This document shows, one piece after another, positions 12,541-28,000 of a stretch of 64,000 bases of DNA. How positions within the stretch are numbered: the stretch's first letter is position 1; every line of letters begins with the position of its first letter. Source of the DNA: Sipunculus nudus. Taxonomy: Eukaryota; Annelida; Sipuncula; Golfingiida; Sipunculidae. The notes beneath the pieces are model-generated. The model worked only from the letters and a program-made list of their open reading frames with translations. It did not search any database and was not told the DNA's origin. The DNA lies in contig CM049315.1 in assembly GCA_026874595.1 (NCBI GenBank), positions 76,765,901 to 76,829,900 of the forward strand, in the 5' to 3' direction. The position numbers and the translations under genes are program-made.

Positions 12541-15500
12541 AATAGACAGAGCATTACAACCAAATAGGGAGGACATGTAATTATCGAGGGAGAAATAGAC
12601 AGAGCAATACAATCAAATAGGGAGGACGTAATTATCGAGGGAGAAATAGACAGAGCAATACAATCAAATAGGGAGGACATGTAATTATCGAGGGACAAAT
12701 AGACAGAGCAATGCAACCAAATAGGGAGGACATGTAATTATCGAGGGAGAAATAGACAGAGCAATGCAACCAAATAGGGAGGACATGTAATTATCGAGGG
12801 AGAAATAGACAGAGCAATACAATCAAATAGGGAGGACATGTAATTATCGAGGGAGAAATAGACAGAGCAATACAACCAAATAGGGAGGACATGTAATTAT
12901 CGAGTGAGAAATAGACAGAGCAATACAATCAAATAGGGAGGACATGTAATTATCGAGGGACAAATAGACAGAGCAATACAATCAAATAGGGAGGACATGT
13001 AATTATCGAGGGAGAAATAGACAGAGCAATACAACCAAGTAGGGAGAACATGTAATTATCGAGGGATAAATAGACAGAGTAATACAATCAAATAGGGAGG
13101 ACATGTAAATATCGAGGTAGAAACAGACAGAGCAATACAATCAAATAGGGAGGACATGTAATTATCGAGGGAGAAATAGACAGAGCAATGCAATCAAAGA
13201 GGGAGGACATGTAATTATCGAGGGAGAAATAGACAGAGTAATACAACCATATAGGGAGGACATGTAATTATCGAGGGAGAAATAGACAGAGCAATACAAT
13301 CAAATAGGGAGGACATGTAATTATCGAGGGAGAAATAGACAGAGCAATACAATCAAATAGGGAGGACATGTAATTATCGAGGGAGAAATAGACAGAGCAA
13401 TACAACCAAGTAGGGAGGACATGTAATTATCGAGGGAGAAATAGACAGAGCAATACAACCAAGTAGGGAGGACATGTAATTATCGAGGGAGAAATAGACA
13501 GAGCAATACAACCAAGTAGGGAGGACATGTAATTATCGAGGGAGAAATAGACAGAGCAATACAATCAAATAAGGAGGACATGTAATTATCGAGGGAGAAA
13601 TAGACAGAGCAATACAACCAAAGAGGGAGGATATGTAATTATCGAGGGAGAGATGGACAGAGCAATACAACCAAATAGGGAGGACATGTAATTATCGAGG
13701 GAGAAATAGACAGAGCAATACAATCAAATAGGGAGGACATGTAATTATCGAGGGAGAAATAGACAGAGCAATACAACCAAGAAGAGGACATGTAATTATC
13801 GAGGGATAAATAGACAGAACAATACAATCAAATAGGGAGAACATGCAATTATCGAGGGACAAATAGACAGAGCAATACAATCAAATAGGGAGGACATGTA
13901 AATATCGAGGTAGAAACAGACAGATCAATACAATCAAATAGGGAGGACATGTAATTATCGAGGGAGAAAAAGACAGAGCAATACAATCAAATAGGGAGAA
14001 CATGTAATTATCGAAGGACAAATAGACAGAGCAATACAATCAAATAGGGAGGACATGTAAATATCGAGGTAGAAACAGACAGAGCAATACAATCAAATAG
14101 GGAGGACATGTAATTATCGAGGGAGAAATAGACAGAGCAATGCAATCAAAGAGGGAGGACATGTAATTATCGAGGGAGAAATAGACAGAGCAATGCAATC
14201 AAAGAGGGAGGACATGTAATTATCGAGGGAGAAATAGACAGAGCAATACAATCAAATAGGGAGGACATGTAATTATCGAGGGAGAAATAGACAGAGCAAT
14301 ACAACCAAATAGGGAGGACATGTAATTATCGAGGGAGAAATAGACAGAGCAATACAATCAAATAGGGAGGATATGTAATTATCGAGGGACAAATAGACAG
14401 AGCATTACAACCAAATAGGGAGGACATGTAATTATCGAGGGAGAAATAGACAGAGCAATACAATCAAATAGGGAGGACGTAATTATCGAGGGAGAAATAG
14501 ACAGAGCAATACAATCAAATAGGGAGGACATGTAATTATCGAGGGACAAATAGACAGAGCAATGCAACCAAATAGGGAGGACATGTAATTATCGAGGGAG
14601 AAATAGACAGAGCAATGCAACCAAATAGGGAGGACATGTAATTATCGAGGGAGAAATAGACAGAGCAATACAATCAAATAGGGAGGACATGTAATTATCG
14701 AGGGAGAAATAGACAGAGCAATACAACCGAGTAGGGAGGACATGTAATTATCGAGGGAGAAATAGACAGAGCAATACAATCAAATAGGGAGGACATGTAA
14801 TTATCGAGGGAGAAACAGACAGAGCAATTCAACCGAGTAGGGAGGACATGTAATTATCGAGGGAGAAAAAGACAGAGCAATACAATCAAATAGGGAGAAC
14901 ATGTAATTATCGAAGGACAAATAGACAGAGCAATACAATCAAATAGGGAGGACATGTAAATATCGAGGTAAAAAACAGACAGAGCAATACAATCAAATAG
15001 GGAGGACATTTAATTATCGAGGGAGAAATAGACAGAGCAATGCAATCAAAGAGGGAGGACATGTAATTATCGAGGGAGAAATAGACAGAGCAATGCAATC
15101 AAAGAGGGAGGACATGTAATTATCGAGGGAGAAATAGACAGAGCAATACAATCAAATAGGGAGGACATGTAATTATCGAGGGAGAAATAGACAGAGCAAT
15201 ACAACCAAATAGGGAGGACATGTAATTATCGAGGGAGAAATAGACAGAGCAATACAATCAAATAGGGAGGATATGTAATTATCGAGGGACAAATAGACAG
15301 AGCATTACAACCAAATAGGGAGGACATGTAATTATCGAGGGAGAAATAGACAGAGCAATACAATCAAATAGGGAGGACGTAATTATCGAGGGAGAAATAG
15401 ACAGAGCAATACAATCAAATAGGGAGGACATGTAATTATCGAGGGACAAATAGACAGAGCAATGCAACCAAATAGGGAGGACATGTAATTATCGAGGGAG

Positions 15501-16770
15501 AAATAGACAGAGCAATGCAACCAAATAGGGAGGACATGTAATTATCGAGGGAGAAATAGACAGAGCAATACAATCAAATAGGGAGGACATGTAATTATCG
15601 AGGGAGAAATAGACAGAGCAATACAACCAAATAGGGAGGACATGTAATTATCGAGTGAGAAATAGACAGAGCAATACAATCAAATAGGGAGGACATGTAA
15701 TTATCGAGGGACAAATAGACAGAGCAATACAATCAAATAGGGAGGACATGTAATTATCGAGGGAGAAATAGACAGAGCAATACAACCAAGTAGGGAGAAC
15801 ATGTAATTATCGAGGGATAAATAGACAGAGTAATACAATCAAATAGGGAGAACATGTAATTATCGAGGGACAAATAGACAGAGTAATACAATCAAATAGG
15901 GAGGACATGTAAATATCGAGGTAGAAACAGACAGAGCAATACAATCAAATAGGGAGGACATGTAATTATCGAGGGAGAAATAGACAGAGCAATGCAATCA
16001 AAGAGGGAGGACATGTAATTATCGAGGGAGAAATAGACAGAGTAATACAACCAAATAGGGAGCACATGTAATTATCGAGGGAGAAATAGACAGAGCAATA
16101 CAATCAAATAGGGAGGACATGTAATTATCGAGGGAGAAATAGACAGAGCAATACAATCAAATAGGGAGGAATTGTAATTATCGAGGGAGAAATAGACAGA
16201 GCAATACAACCAAGTAGGGAGGACATGTAATTATCGAGGGAGAAATAGACAGAGCAATACAACCAAGTAGGGAGGACATGTAATTATCGAGGGAGAAATA
16301 GACAGAGCAATACAACCAAGTAGGGAGGACATGTAATTATCGAGGGAGAAATAGACAGAGCAATACAATCAAATAAGGAGGACATGTAATTATCGAGGGA
16401 GAAATAGACAGAGCAATACAACCAAAGAGGGAGGATATGTAATTATCGAGGGAGAAATGGACAGAGCAATACAACCAAATAGGGAGGACATGTAATTATC
16501 GAGGGAGAAATAGACAGAGCAATACAATCAAATAGGGAGGACATGTAATTATCGAGGGAGAAATAGACAGAGCAATACAACCAAGAAGAGGACATGTAAT
16601 TATCGAGGGATAAATAGACAGAACAATACAATCAAATAGGGAGAACATGCAATTATCGAGGGACAAATAGACAGAGCAATACAATCAAATAGGGAGGACA
16701 TGTAAATATCGAGGTAGAAACAGACAGATCAATACAATCAAATAGGGAGGACATGTAATTATGGAGGGAG
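12480..16770 (+). repeat. ~2.75-kb segment duplicated (12.5-13.9 kb and 15.2-16.7 kb)
   Basis: Rare markers recur at a 2,751-bp offset: the 'gagcattacaacc' monomer with its nearby 3-bp deletion (12,528 region and 15,279 region) and 'cgagtgagaaat' (12,901 and 15,652). Further right the offset becomes 2,804 (13,639 and 16,443), one extra monomer. A 900-bp repeat is nested within it (14,379 region to 15,279 region). Confidence 0.75.
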
Positions 16771-19700
16771 AAAAAGACAGAGCAATACAATCAAATAGGG
16801 AGAACATGTAATTATCGAAGGACAAATAGACAGAGCAATACAATCAAATAAGGAGGACATGTAAATATCGAGGTAGAAACAGACAGAGCAATACAATCAA
16901 ATAGGGAGGACATGTAATTATCGAGGGAGAAATAGACAGAGCAATGCAATCAAAGAGGGAGGACATGTAATTATCGAGGGAGAAATAGACAGAGCAATGC
17001 AATCAAAGAGGGAGGACATGTAATTATCGAGGGAGAAATAGACAGAGCAATACAATCAAATAGGGAGGACATGTAATTATCGAGGGAGAAATAGACAGAG
17101 CAATACAATCAAATAGGGAGCACATGTAATTATTGAGGGAGAAATAGACAGAGCAATACAATCAAATAGGGAGGACATGTTATTATCGAGGGAGAAATAG
17201 ACAGAGCAAAATACATCCGAATAGGGAGGACATGTAATTATCGAGGGAGAAACAGACAGAGCAATATAATCAAATAGGGAGGACATGTAATTATCGAGGG
17301 AGAAATAGACAGAGCAATACAATCAAATAGGGAGGACATGTAATTATCGAGGGAGAAATAGACAGAGCAATACAACCAAATAGGGAGGACATGTAATTAT
17401 CGAGGGACAAATAGACAGAGCAATACAATCAAATAGGGAGGACATGTAATTATCGAGGGAGAAATAGACAGAGCAATACAACTAAATAGGGAGGACATGT
17501 AAATACTGAGGGAGAAATAGACAGAGCAATACAATCAAATAGGGAGGACATGTAATTATCGAGGGAGAAATAGACAGAGCAATACAATCAAATAGGGAGG
17601 ACATGTAAATATCGAGGGAGAAATAGACAGAGCAATACAACCAAATAGGGAGGATATGTAATTATCGAGGGAGAAATAGACAGAGCAATACAATCAAATA
17701 GGGAGGACATGTAATTATCGAGGGAGAAATAGACAGAGCAATACAACCAAATAGGGAGGACATGTAATTATCGAGGGAGAAATAGACAGAGCAATACAAC
17801 CAAATAGGGAGGACATGTAATTATCGAGGGAAAAATAGACAGAGCAATACAACCTAATAGGGAGGACATGTAAATATCGAGGGAGAAATTGACAGAGCAA
17901 TACAATCAAATAGGGAGGACATGTAATTATCGAGGGAGAAACAGACAGAGCAATACAATCAAATAGGAAGGACATGTAATTATCGAAGGACAAATAGACA
18001 GAGCAATACAATCAAATAGGGAGGACATGTAATTATGGAGGGAGAAATAGACAGAGCAATACAATCAAATAGGGAGGACATGTAATTATCGAGGGAGAAA
18101 TAGACTGAGCAATACAATCAAATAGGGAGGACATGTAATTATCGAGGGAGAAATAGACAGAGCAATACAACCAAATAGGAAGGACATGTAATTATCGAGG
18201 GAGAAATAGACAGAGCAATACAACCAAATAGGGAGGACATTTAATTATCGAGGGAGAAATAGACAGAGCAATACAACCAAATAGGGAGGACATGTAATTA
18301 TCGAGGGAGAAATAGACAGAGCAATACAACCAAATAGGGAGGACATGTAATTATCGAGGGAGAAATAGACAGAGCAATGCAATCAAAGAGGGAGGACATG
18401 TAATTATCGAGGGAGAAATAGACAGAGCAATGCAATCAAAGAGGGAGGACATGTAATTATCGAGGGAGAAATAGACAGAGCAATACAATCAAATAGGGAG
18501 GACATGTAATTATCGAGGGAGAAATAGACAGAGCAATACAATCAAATTTTTCCCTCGATAATTACATGTCCAAATGAGCAAAACAATCAAATAGGGAGGA
18601 CATGTAATTATCGAGGGAGAAATAGACAGAGCAATACAACCAAATAGGGAGGACATGTAAATATAGAGGTAGAAACAGACAGAGCAATACAATCAAATAA
18701 GGAGGACATGTAATTATCGAGGGAGAAATAGACAGAGCAATACAACCAAATAGTTAGGATATGTAATTATCGAGGGAGAAATAGACAGAGCAATACAATC
18801 AAATAGGGAGGACATGTAATTATCGAGGGAGAAATAGACAGAGCAATACAATCAAATAGGGAGGACATGTAATTATCGAGGGAGAAATAGACAGAGCAAT
18901 TCAATCAAATAAGGAGGACATGTAATTATCGAGGGAGAAATAGACAGAGCAATACAACCAAATAGTTAGGATATGTAATTATCGAAGGAGAAATGGACAG
19001 AGCAATACAATCAAATAGGGAGGACATGTAATTATCGAGGGAGAAATAGACAGAGCAATACAACCAAATAGGGAAGACATGTAATTATCGAGGGACAAAT
19101 AGACAGAGCAATACAATCAAATAGGGAGGACATTTAATTATCGAGGGACAAATAGACAGAGCAATACAATCAAATAGGGAGGACATGTAATTATCGAGGG
19201 AGAAATAGACAGAGCAATACAACCAAGAAGAGGACATGTAATTATCGAGGGATAAATAGACAGAACAATACAATCAAATAGGGAGAACATGCAATTATCG
19301 AGGGACAAATAGACAGAGCAATACAATCAAATAGGGAGGACATGTAAATATCGAGGTAGAAACAGACAGATCAATACAATCAAATAGGGAGGACATGTAA
19401 TTATCGAGGGAGAAAAAGACAGAGCAATACAATCAAATAGGGAGAACATGTAATTATCGAAGGACAAATAGACAGAGCAATACAATCAAATAGGGAGGAC
19501 ATGTAAATATCGAGGTAGAAACAGACAGAGCAATACAATCAAATAGGGAGGACATGTAATTATCGAGGGAGAAATAGACAGAGCAATGCAATCAAAAAGG
19601 GAGGACATGTAATTATCGAGGGAGAAATAGACAGAGCAATGCAATCAAAGAGGGAGGACATGTAATTATCGAGGGAGAAATAGACAGAGCAATACAATCA

Positions 19701-22054
19701 AATAGGGAGGACATGTAATTATCGAGGGAGAAATAGACAGAGCAATACAATCAAATAGGGAGGACATGTAATTATTGAGGGAGAAATAGACAGAGCAATA
19801 CAATCAAATAGGGAGGACATGTTATTATCGAGGGAGAAATAGACAGAGCAAAATACATCCGAATAGGGAGGACATGTAATTATCGAGGGAGAAACAGACA
19901 GAGCAATACAATCAAATAGGGAGGACATGTAATTATCGAGGGAGAAATAGACAGAGCATTACAATCAAATAGGGAGGACATGTAATTATCGAGGGAGAAA
20001 TAGACAGAGCAATACAATCAAATAGGGAAGACATGTAATTATCGAGGGAGAAATAGACAGAGCAATGCAATCAAATAGGGAGGACATGTAATTATCGAGG
20101 GAGAAATAGACAGAGCAATGCAATCAAATAGGGAGGACATGTAATTATCGAGGGAGAAATAGACAGAGCAATACAATCAAATAGGGAGGACGTAATTATC
20201 GAGGGAGAATTAGACAGAGCAATACAATCAAATAGGGAGGACATGTAATTATCGAGGGAGAAATAGACAGAGCAATACAATCAAATAGGGAGGACATGTA
20301 ATTATCGAGGGAGAAATAGATAGAGCAATACAATCAAAAAGGGAGGACATGTAATTATCGAGGGAGAAATAGACAGAGCAATACAATCAAATAGGGAGGA
20401 CGTAATTATCGAGGGAGAAATAGACAGAGCAATACAATCAAATAGGGAGGACATGTAATTATCGAGGGAGAAATAGACAGAGCAATACAATCAAAAAGGG
20501 GGGACATGTAATTATCGAGGGAGAAATAGACAGAGCAATACAACCAAATAGGGAGGATATGTAATTATCGAGGGAGAAATAGACAGAGCAATACAATCAA
20601 ATAGGGAGGACATGTAATTATCGAGAGAGAAATAGACAGAGCAATACAACCAAATAGGGAGGACATGTAATTATCGAGGGAGAAATAGACAGAGCAATAC
20701 AACCAAATAGGGAGGACATGTAATTATCGAGGGAGAAATAGACAGAGCAAAACAACCAAATAGGGAGGACATGTAATTATCGAGGGAGAAAAAGACAGAG
20801 CAATACAACCTAATAGGGAGGACATGTAAATATCGAGGGAGAAATTGACAGAGCAATACAATCAAATAGGGAGGACATGTAATTATCGAGGGAGAAATAG
20901 ACAGAGCAATACAATCAAATAGGGAGGACATGTAATTATCGAGGGAGAAATAGACAGAGCAATACAATCAAATAGGGAGGACATGTAATTATCGAGGGAG
21001 AAATAGACAGAGCATTACAACCAAATAGGGAGGACATGTAATTATCGAGGGAGAAATAGACAGAGCAATACAACCAAATAGGGAGGACATTTAATTATCG
21101 AGGGAGAAATAGACAGAGCAATACAACCAAATAGGGAGGACATGTAATTATCGAGGGAGAAATAGACAGAGCAATACAACCAAATAGGGAGGACATGTAA
21201 TTATCGAGGGAGAAATAGACAGAGCAATACAATCAAATAGGGAGGACATGTAATTATCGAGGGAGAAATAGACAGAGCAATACAACTAAATAGGGAGGAC
21301 ATGTAAATACCGAGGGAGAAATAGACAGAGCAATGCAATCAAATAGGGAGGACATGTAATTATCGAGGGAGAAATAGACAGAGCAATGCAATCAACTAGA
21401 GAGGACATGTAATTATCGAGGGAGAAATAGACAGAGCAATAAAATCAAATAGGGAGGACATGTAATTATCGAGGGAGAAATAGACAGAGCAATACAATCA
21501 AATAGGGAGGACATGTAATTATCGAGGGAGAAATAGACAGAGCAATACAATCAAATAGGGAGGACATGTAATTATCGAGGGAGAAATAGACAGAGCAATA
21601 CAATCAAATAGGGAGGACATGTAATTATCGAGGGAGAAATAGACAGAGCAATACAATCAAATTGGGAGGACATGTAATTATCGAGGGAGAAATAGACAGA
21701 GCAATACAATCAAATAGGGAGGACATGTAATTATCGAGGGAGAAATAGACAGAGCAATACAATCAAATAGGGAGGACATGTAATTATCGAGGGAGAAATA
21801 GACAGAGCAATTCAATCAAATAAGGAGGACATGTAATTATCGAGGGAGAAATAGACAGAGCAATACAACCAAATAGTTAGGATATGTAATTATCGAAGGA
21901 GAAATGGAGAGAGCAATACAATCAAATAGGGAGGACATGTAATTATCGAGGGAGAAATAGACAGAGCAATACAACCAAATAGGGAGGACATGTAATTATC
22001 GAGGGACAAATAGACAGAGCAATACAATCAAATAGGGAGGACATGTAATTATCG
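13592..22054 (+). repeat. 8,463-bp higher-order unit, copy A
   Basis: Every variant monomer I compared from about 13,600 to 22,050 recurs 8,463 bp downstream; anchors are 13,639/22,102, 14,379/22,842, 16,443/24,906, 19,719/28,182, 20,671/29,134 and 21,901/30,364. The borders are approximate: left of about 13,600 copy A has 'ccaagtag' monomers that copy B lacks, and the match ends just after the 'ggagagagcaat' marker. 8,463 is not a multiple of 53 because of internal short and long monomers. Single-base differences between copies are few, for example C at 14,547 against G at 23,010, and C at 16,063 against G at 24,526. Confidence 0.85.
18500..18571. repeat. 21-bp inverted satellite fragment forming a perfect hairpin (copy A)
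   Basis: Positions 18,551-18,571 are the exact reverse complement of the monomer segment at 18,500-18,520 (from 'ggacatgta' to 'tcgaggga'), with a 30-nt spacer. It is followed by a short aberrant stretch 'aaatgagcaaaaca' before normal monomers resume. This is the only opposite-orientation piece I found in the array apart from its duplicate at 27,173-27,193. Such a pattern fits a replication template switch within a monomer. Confidence 0.9.
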
Positions 22055-25000
22055 AGGGAGAAATAGACAGAGCAATACAACCAAAGAGGGAGGATATGTA
22101 ATTATCGAGGGAGAGATGGACAGAGCAATACAACCAAATAGGGAGGACATGTAATTATGGAGGGAGAAATAGACAGAGCAATACAATCAAATAGGGAGGA
22201 CATGTAATTATCGAGGGAGAAATAGACAGAGCAATACAACCAAGAAGAGGACATGTAATTATCGAGGGATAAATAGACAGAACAATACAATCAAATAGGG
22301 AGAACATGCAATTATCGAGGGACAAATAGACAGAGCAATACAATCAAATAGGGAGGACATGTAAATATCGAGGTAGAAACAGACAGATCAATACAATCAA
22401 ATAGGGAGGACATGTAATTATCGAGGGAGAAAAAGACAGAGCAATACAATCAAATAGGGAGAACATGTAATTATCGAAGGACAAATAGACAGAGCAATAC
22501 AATCAAATAGGGAGGACATGTAAATATCGAGGTAGAAACAGACAGAGCAATACAATCAAATAGGGAGGACATGTAATTATCGAGGGAGAAATAGACAGAG
22601 CAATGCAATCAAAGAGGGAGGACATGTAATTATCGAGGGAGAAATAGACAGAGCAATGCAATCAAAGAGGGAGGACATGTAATTATCGAGGGAGAAATAG
22701 ACAGAGCAATACAATCAAATAGGGAGGACATGTAATTATCGAGGGAGAAATAGACAGAGCAATACAACCAAATAGGGAGGACATGTAATTATCGAGGGAG
22801 AAATAGACAGAGCAATACAATCAAATAGGGAGGATATGTAATTATCGAGGGACAAATAGACAGAGCATTACAACCAAATAGGGAGGACATGTAATTATCG
22901 AGGGAGAAATAGACAGAGCAATACAATCAAATAGGGAGGACGTAATTATCGAGGGAGAAATAGACAGAGCAATACAATCAAATAGGGAGGACATGTAATT
23001 ATCGAGGGAGAAATAGACAGAGCAATGCAACCAAATAGGGAGGACATGTAATTATCGAGGGAGAAATAGACAGAGCAATGCAACCAAATAGGGAGGACAT
23101 GTAATTATCGAGGGAGAAATAGACAGAGCAATACAATCAAATAGGGAGGACATGTAATTATCGAGGGAGAAATAGACAGAGCAATACAACCGAGTAGGGA
23201 GGACATGTAATTATCGAGGGAGAAATAGACAGAGCAATACAATCAAATAGGGAGGACATGTAATTATCGAGGGAGAAACAGACAGAGCAATTCAACCGAG
23301 TAGGGAGGACATGTAATTATCGAGGGAGAAAAAGACAGAGCAATACAATCAAATAGGGAGAACATGTAATTATCGAAGGACAAATAGACAGAGCAATACA
23401 ATCAAATAGGGAGGACATGTAAATATCGAGGTAAAAAACAGACAGAGCAATACAATCAAATAGGGAGGACATTTAATTATCGAGGGAGAAATAGACAGAG
23501 CAATGCAATCAAAGAGGGAGGACATGTAATTATCGAGGGAGAAATAGACAGAGCAATGCAATCAAAGAGGGAGGACATGTAATTATCGAGGGAGAAATAG
23601 ACAGAGCAATACAATCAAATAGGGAGGACATGTAATTATCGAGGGAGAAATAGACAGAGCAATACAACCAAATAGGGAGGACATGTAATTATCGAGGGAG
23701 AAATAGACAGAGCAATACAATCAAATAGGGAGGATATGTAATTATCGAGGGACAAATAGACAGAGCATTACAACCAAATAGGGAGGACATGTAATTATCG
23801 AGGGAGAAATAGACAGAGCAATACAATCAAATAGGGAGGACGTAATTATCGAGGGAGAAATAGACAGAGCAATACAATCAAATAGGGAGGACATGTAATT
23901 ATCGAGGGACAAATAGACAGAGCAATGCAACCAAATAGGGAGGACATGTAATTATCGAGGGAGAAATAGACAGAGCAATGCAACCAAATAGGGAGGACAT
24001 GTAATTATCGAGGGAGAAATAGACAGAGCAATACAATCAAATAGGGAGGACATGTAATTATCGAGGGAGAAATAGACAGAGCAATACAACCAAATAGGGA
24101 GGACATGTAATTATCGAGTGAGAAATAGACAGAGCAATACAATCAAATAGGGAGGACATGTAATTATCGAGGGACAAATAGACAGAGCAATACAATCAAA
24201 TAGGGAGGACATGTAATTATCGAGGGAGAAATAGACAGAGCAATACAACCAAGTAGGGAGAACATGTAATTATCGAGGGATAAATAGACAGAGTAATACA
24301 ATCAAATAGGGAGAACATGTAATTATCGAGGGACAAATAGACAGAGTAATACAATCAAATAGGGAGGACATGTAAATATCGAGGTAGAAACAGACAGAGC
24401 AATACAATCAAACAGGGAGGACATGTAATTATCGAGGGAGAAATAGACAGAGCAATGCAATCAAAGAGGGAGGACATGTAATTATCGAGGGAGAAATAGA
24501 CAGAGTAATACAACCAAATAGGGAGGACATGTAATTATCGAGGGAGAAATAGACAGAGCAATACAATCAAATAGGGAGGACATGTAATTATCGAGGGAGA
24601 AATAGACAGAGCAATACAATCAAATAGGGAGGACATGTAATTATCGAGGGAGAAATAGACAGAGCAATACAACCAAGTAGGGAGGACATGTAATTATCGA
24701 GGGAGAAATAGACAGAGCAATACAACCAAGTAGGGAGGACATGTAATTATCGAGGGAGAAATAGACAGAGCAATACAACCAAGTAGGGAGGACATGTAAT
24801 TATCGAGGGAGAAATAGACAGAGCAATACAATCAAATAAGGAGGACATGTAATTATCGAGGGAGAAATAGACAGAGCAATACAACCAAAGAGGGAGGATA
24901 TGTAATTATCGAGGGAGAAATGGACAGAGCAATACAACCAAATAGGGAGGACATGTAATTATCGAGGGAGAAATAGACAGAGCAATACAATCAAATAGGG

Positions 25001-28000
25001 AGGACATGTAATTATCGAGGGAGAAATAGACAGAGCAATACAACCAAGAAGAGGACATGTAATTATCGAGGGATAAATAGACAGAACAATACAATCAAAT
25101 AGGGAGAACATGCAATTATCGAGGGACAAATAGACAGAGCAATACAATCAAATAGGGAGGACATGTAAATATCGAGGTAGAAACAGACAGATCAATACAA
25201 TCAAATAGGGAGGACATGTAATTATGGAGGGAGAAAAAGACAGAGCAATACAATCAAATAGGGAGAACATGTAATTATCGAAGGACAAATAGACAGAGCA
25301 ATACAATCAAATAAGGAGGACATGTAAATATCGAGGTAGAAACAGACAGAGCAATACAATCAAATAGGGAGGACATGTAATTATCGAGGGAGAAATAGAC
25401 AAAGCAATGCAATCAAAGAGGGAGGACATGTAATTATCGAGGGAGAAATAGACAGAGCAATGCAATCAAAGAGGGAGGACATGTAATTATCGAGGGAGAA
25501 ATAGACAGAGCAATACAATCAAATAGGGAGGACATGTAATTATCGAGGGAGAAATAGACAGAGCAATACAATCAAATAGGGAGGACATGTAATTATTGAG
25601 GGAGAAATAGACAGAGCAATACAATCAAATAGGGAGGACATGTTATTATCGAGGGAGAAATAGACAGAGCAAAATACATCCGAATAGGGAGGACATGTAA
25701 TTATCGAGGGAGAAACAGACAGAGCAATATAATCAAATAGGGAGGACATGTAATTATCGAGGAAGAAATAGACAGAGCAATACAAGCAAATAGGGAGGAC
25801 ATGTAATTATCGAGGGAGAAATAGACAGAGCAATACAACCAAATAGGGAGGACATGTAATTATCGAGGGAGAAATAGACAGAGCAATACAATCAAATAGG
25901 GAGGACATGTAATTATCGAGGGAGAAATAGACAGAGCAATACAACTAAATAGGGAGGACATGTAAATACTGAGGGAGAAATAGACAGAGCAATACAATCA
26001 AATAGGGAGGACATGTAATTATCGAGGGAGAAATAGACAGAGCAATACAATCAAATAGGGAGGACATGTAAATATCGAGGGAGAAATAGACAGAGCAATA
26101 CAACCAAATAGGGAGGATATGTAATTATCGAGGGAGAAATAGACAGAGCAATACAATCAAATAGGGAGGACATGTAATTATCGAGGGAGAAATAGACAGA
26201 GCAATACAACCAAATAGGGAGGACATGTAATTATCGAGGGAGAAATAGACAGAGCAATACAACCAAATAGGGAGGACATGTAATTATCGAGGGAAAAATA
26301 GACAGAGCAATACAACCTAATAGGGAGGACATGTAAATATCGAGGGAGAAATTGACAGAGCAATACAATCAAATAGGGAGGACATGTAATTATCGAGGGA
26401 GAAACAGACAGAGCAATACAATCAAATAGGAAGGACATGTAATTATCGAAGGACAAATAGACAGAGCAATACAATCAAATAGGGAGGACATGTAATTATG
26501 GAGGGAGAAATAGACAGAGCAATACAATCAAATAGGGAGGACATGTAATTATCGAGGGAGAAATAGACAGAGCAATACAACCAAATAGGGAGGACATTTA
26601 ATTATCGAGGGAGAAATAGACAGAGCAATACAACCAAATAGGGAGGACATGTAATTATCGAGGGAGAAATAGACAGAGCAATACAACCAAATAGGGAGGA
26701 CATGTAATTATCGAGGGAGAAATAGACAGAGCAATACAATCAAATAGGGAGGACATGTAATTATCGAGGGAGAAATAGACAGAGCAATACAACCAAATAG
26801 GGAGGATATGTAATTATCGAGGGAGAAATAGACAGAGCAATACAATCAAATAGGGAGGACATGTAATTATCGAGGGAGAAATAGACAGAGCAATACAACC
26901 AAATAGGGAGGACATGTAATTATCGAGGGAGAAATAGACAGAGCAATACAACCAAATAGGGAGGACATGTAATTATCGAGGGAGAAATAGACAGAGCAAT
27001 GCAATCAAAGAGGGAGGACATGTAATTATCGAGGGAGAAATAGACAGAGCAATGCAATCAAAGAGGGAGGACATGTAATTATCGAGGGAGAAATAGACAG
27101 AGCAATACAATCAAATAGGGAGGACATGTAATTATCGAGGGAGAAATAGACAGAGCAATACAATCAAATTTTTCCCTCGATAATTACATGTCCAAATGAG
27201 CAAAACAATCAAATAGGGAGGACATGTAATTATCGAGGGAGAAATAGACAGAGCAATACAATCAAATAGGGAGGACATGTAATTATCGAGGGAGAAATAG
27301 ACAGAGCAATACAATCAAATAGGGAGGACATGTAATTATCGAGGGAGAAATAGACAGAGCAATTCAATCAAATAAGGAGGACATGTAATTATCGAGGGAG
27401 AAATAGACAGAGCAATACAACCAAATAGTTAGGATATGTAATTATCGAAGGAGAAATGGACAGAGCAATACAATCAAATAGGGAGGACATGTAATTATCG
27501 AGGGAGAAATAGACAGAGCAATACAACCAAATAGGGAAGACATGTAATTATCGAGGGACAAATAGACAGAGCAATACAATCAAATAGGGAGGACATTTAA
27601 TTATCGAGGGACAAATAGACAGAGCAATACAATCAAATAGGGAGGACATGTAATTATCGAGGGAGAAATAGACAGAGCAATACAACCAAGAAGAGGACAT
27701 GTAATTATCGAGGGATAAATAGACAGAACAATACAATCAAATAGGGAGAACATGCAATTATCGAGGGACAAATAGACAGAGCAATACAATCAAATAGGGA
27801 GGACATGTAAATATCGAGGTAGAAACAGACAGATCAATACAATCAAATAGGGAGGACATGTAATTATCGAGGGAGAAAAAGACAGAGCAATACAATCAAA
27901 TAGGGAGAACATGTAATTATCGAAGGACAAATAGACAGAGCAATACAATCAAATAGGGAGGACATGTAAATATCGAGGTAGAAACAGACAGAGCAATACA

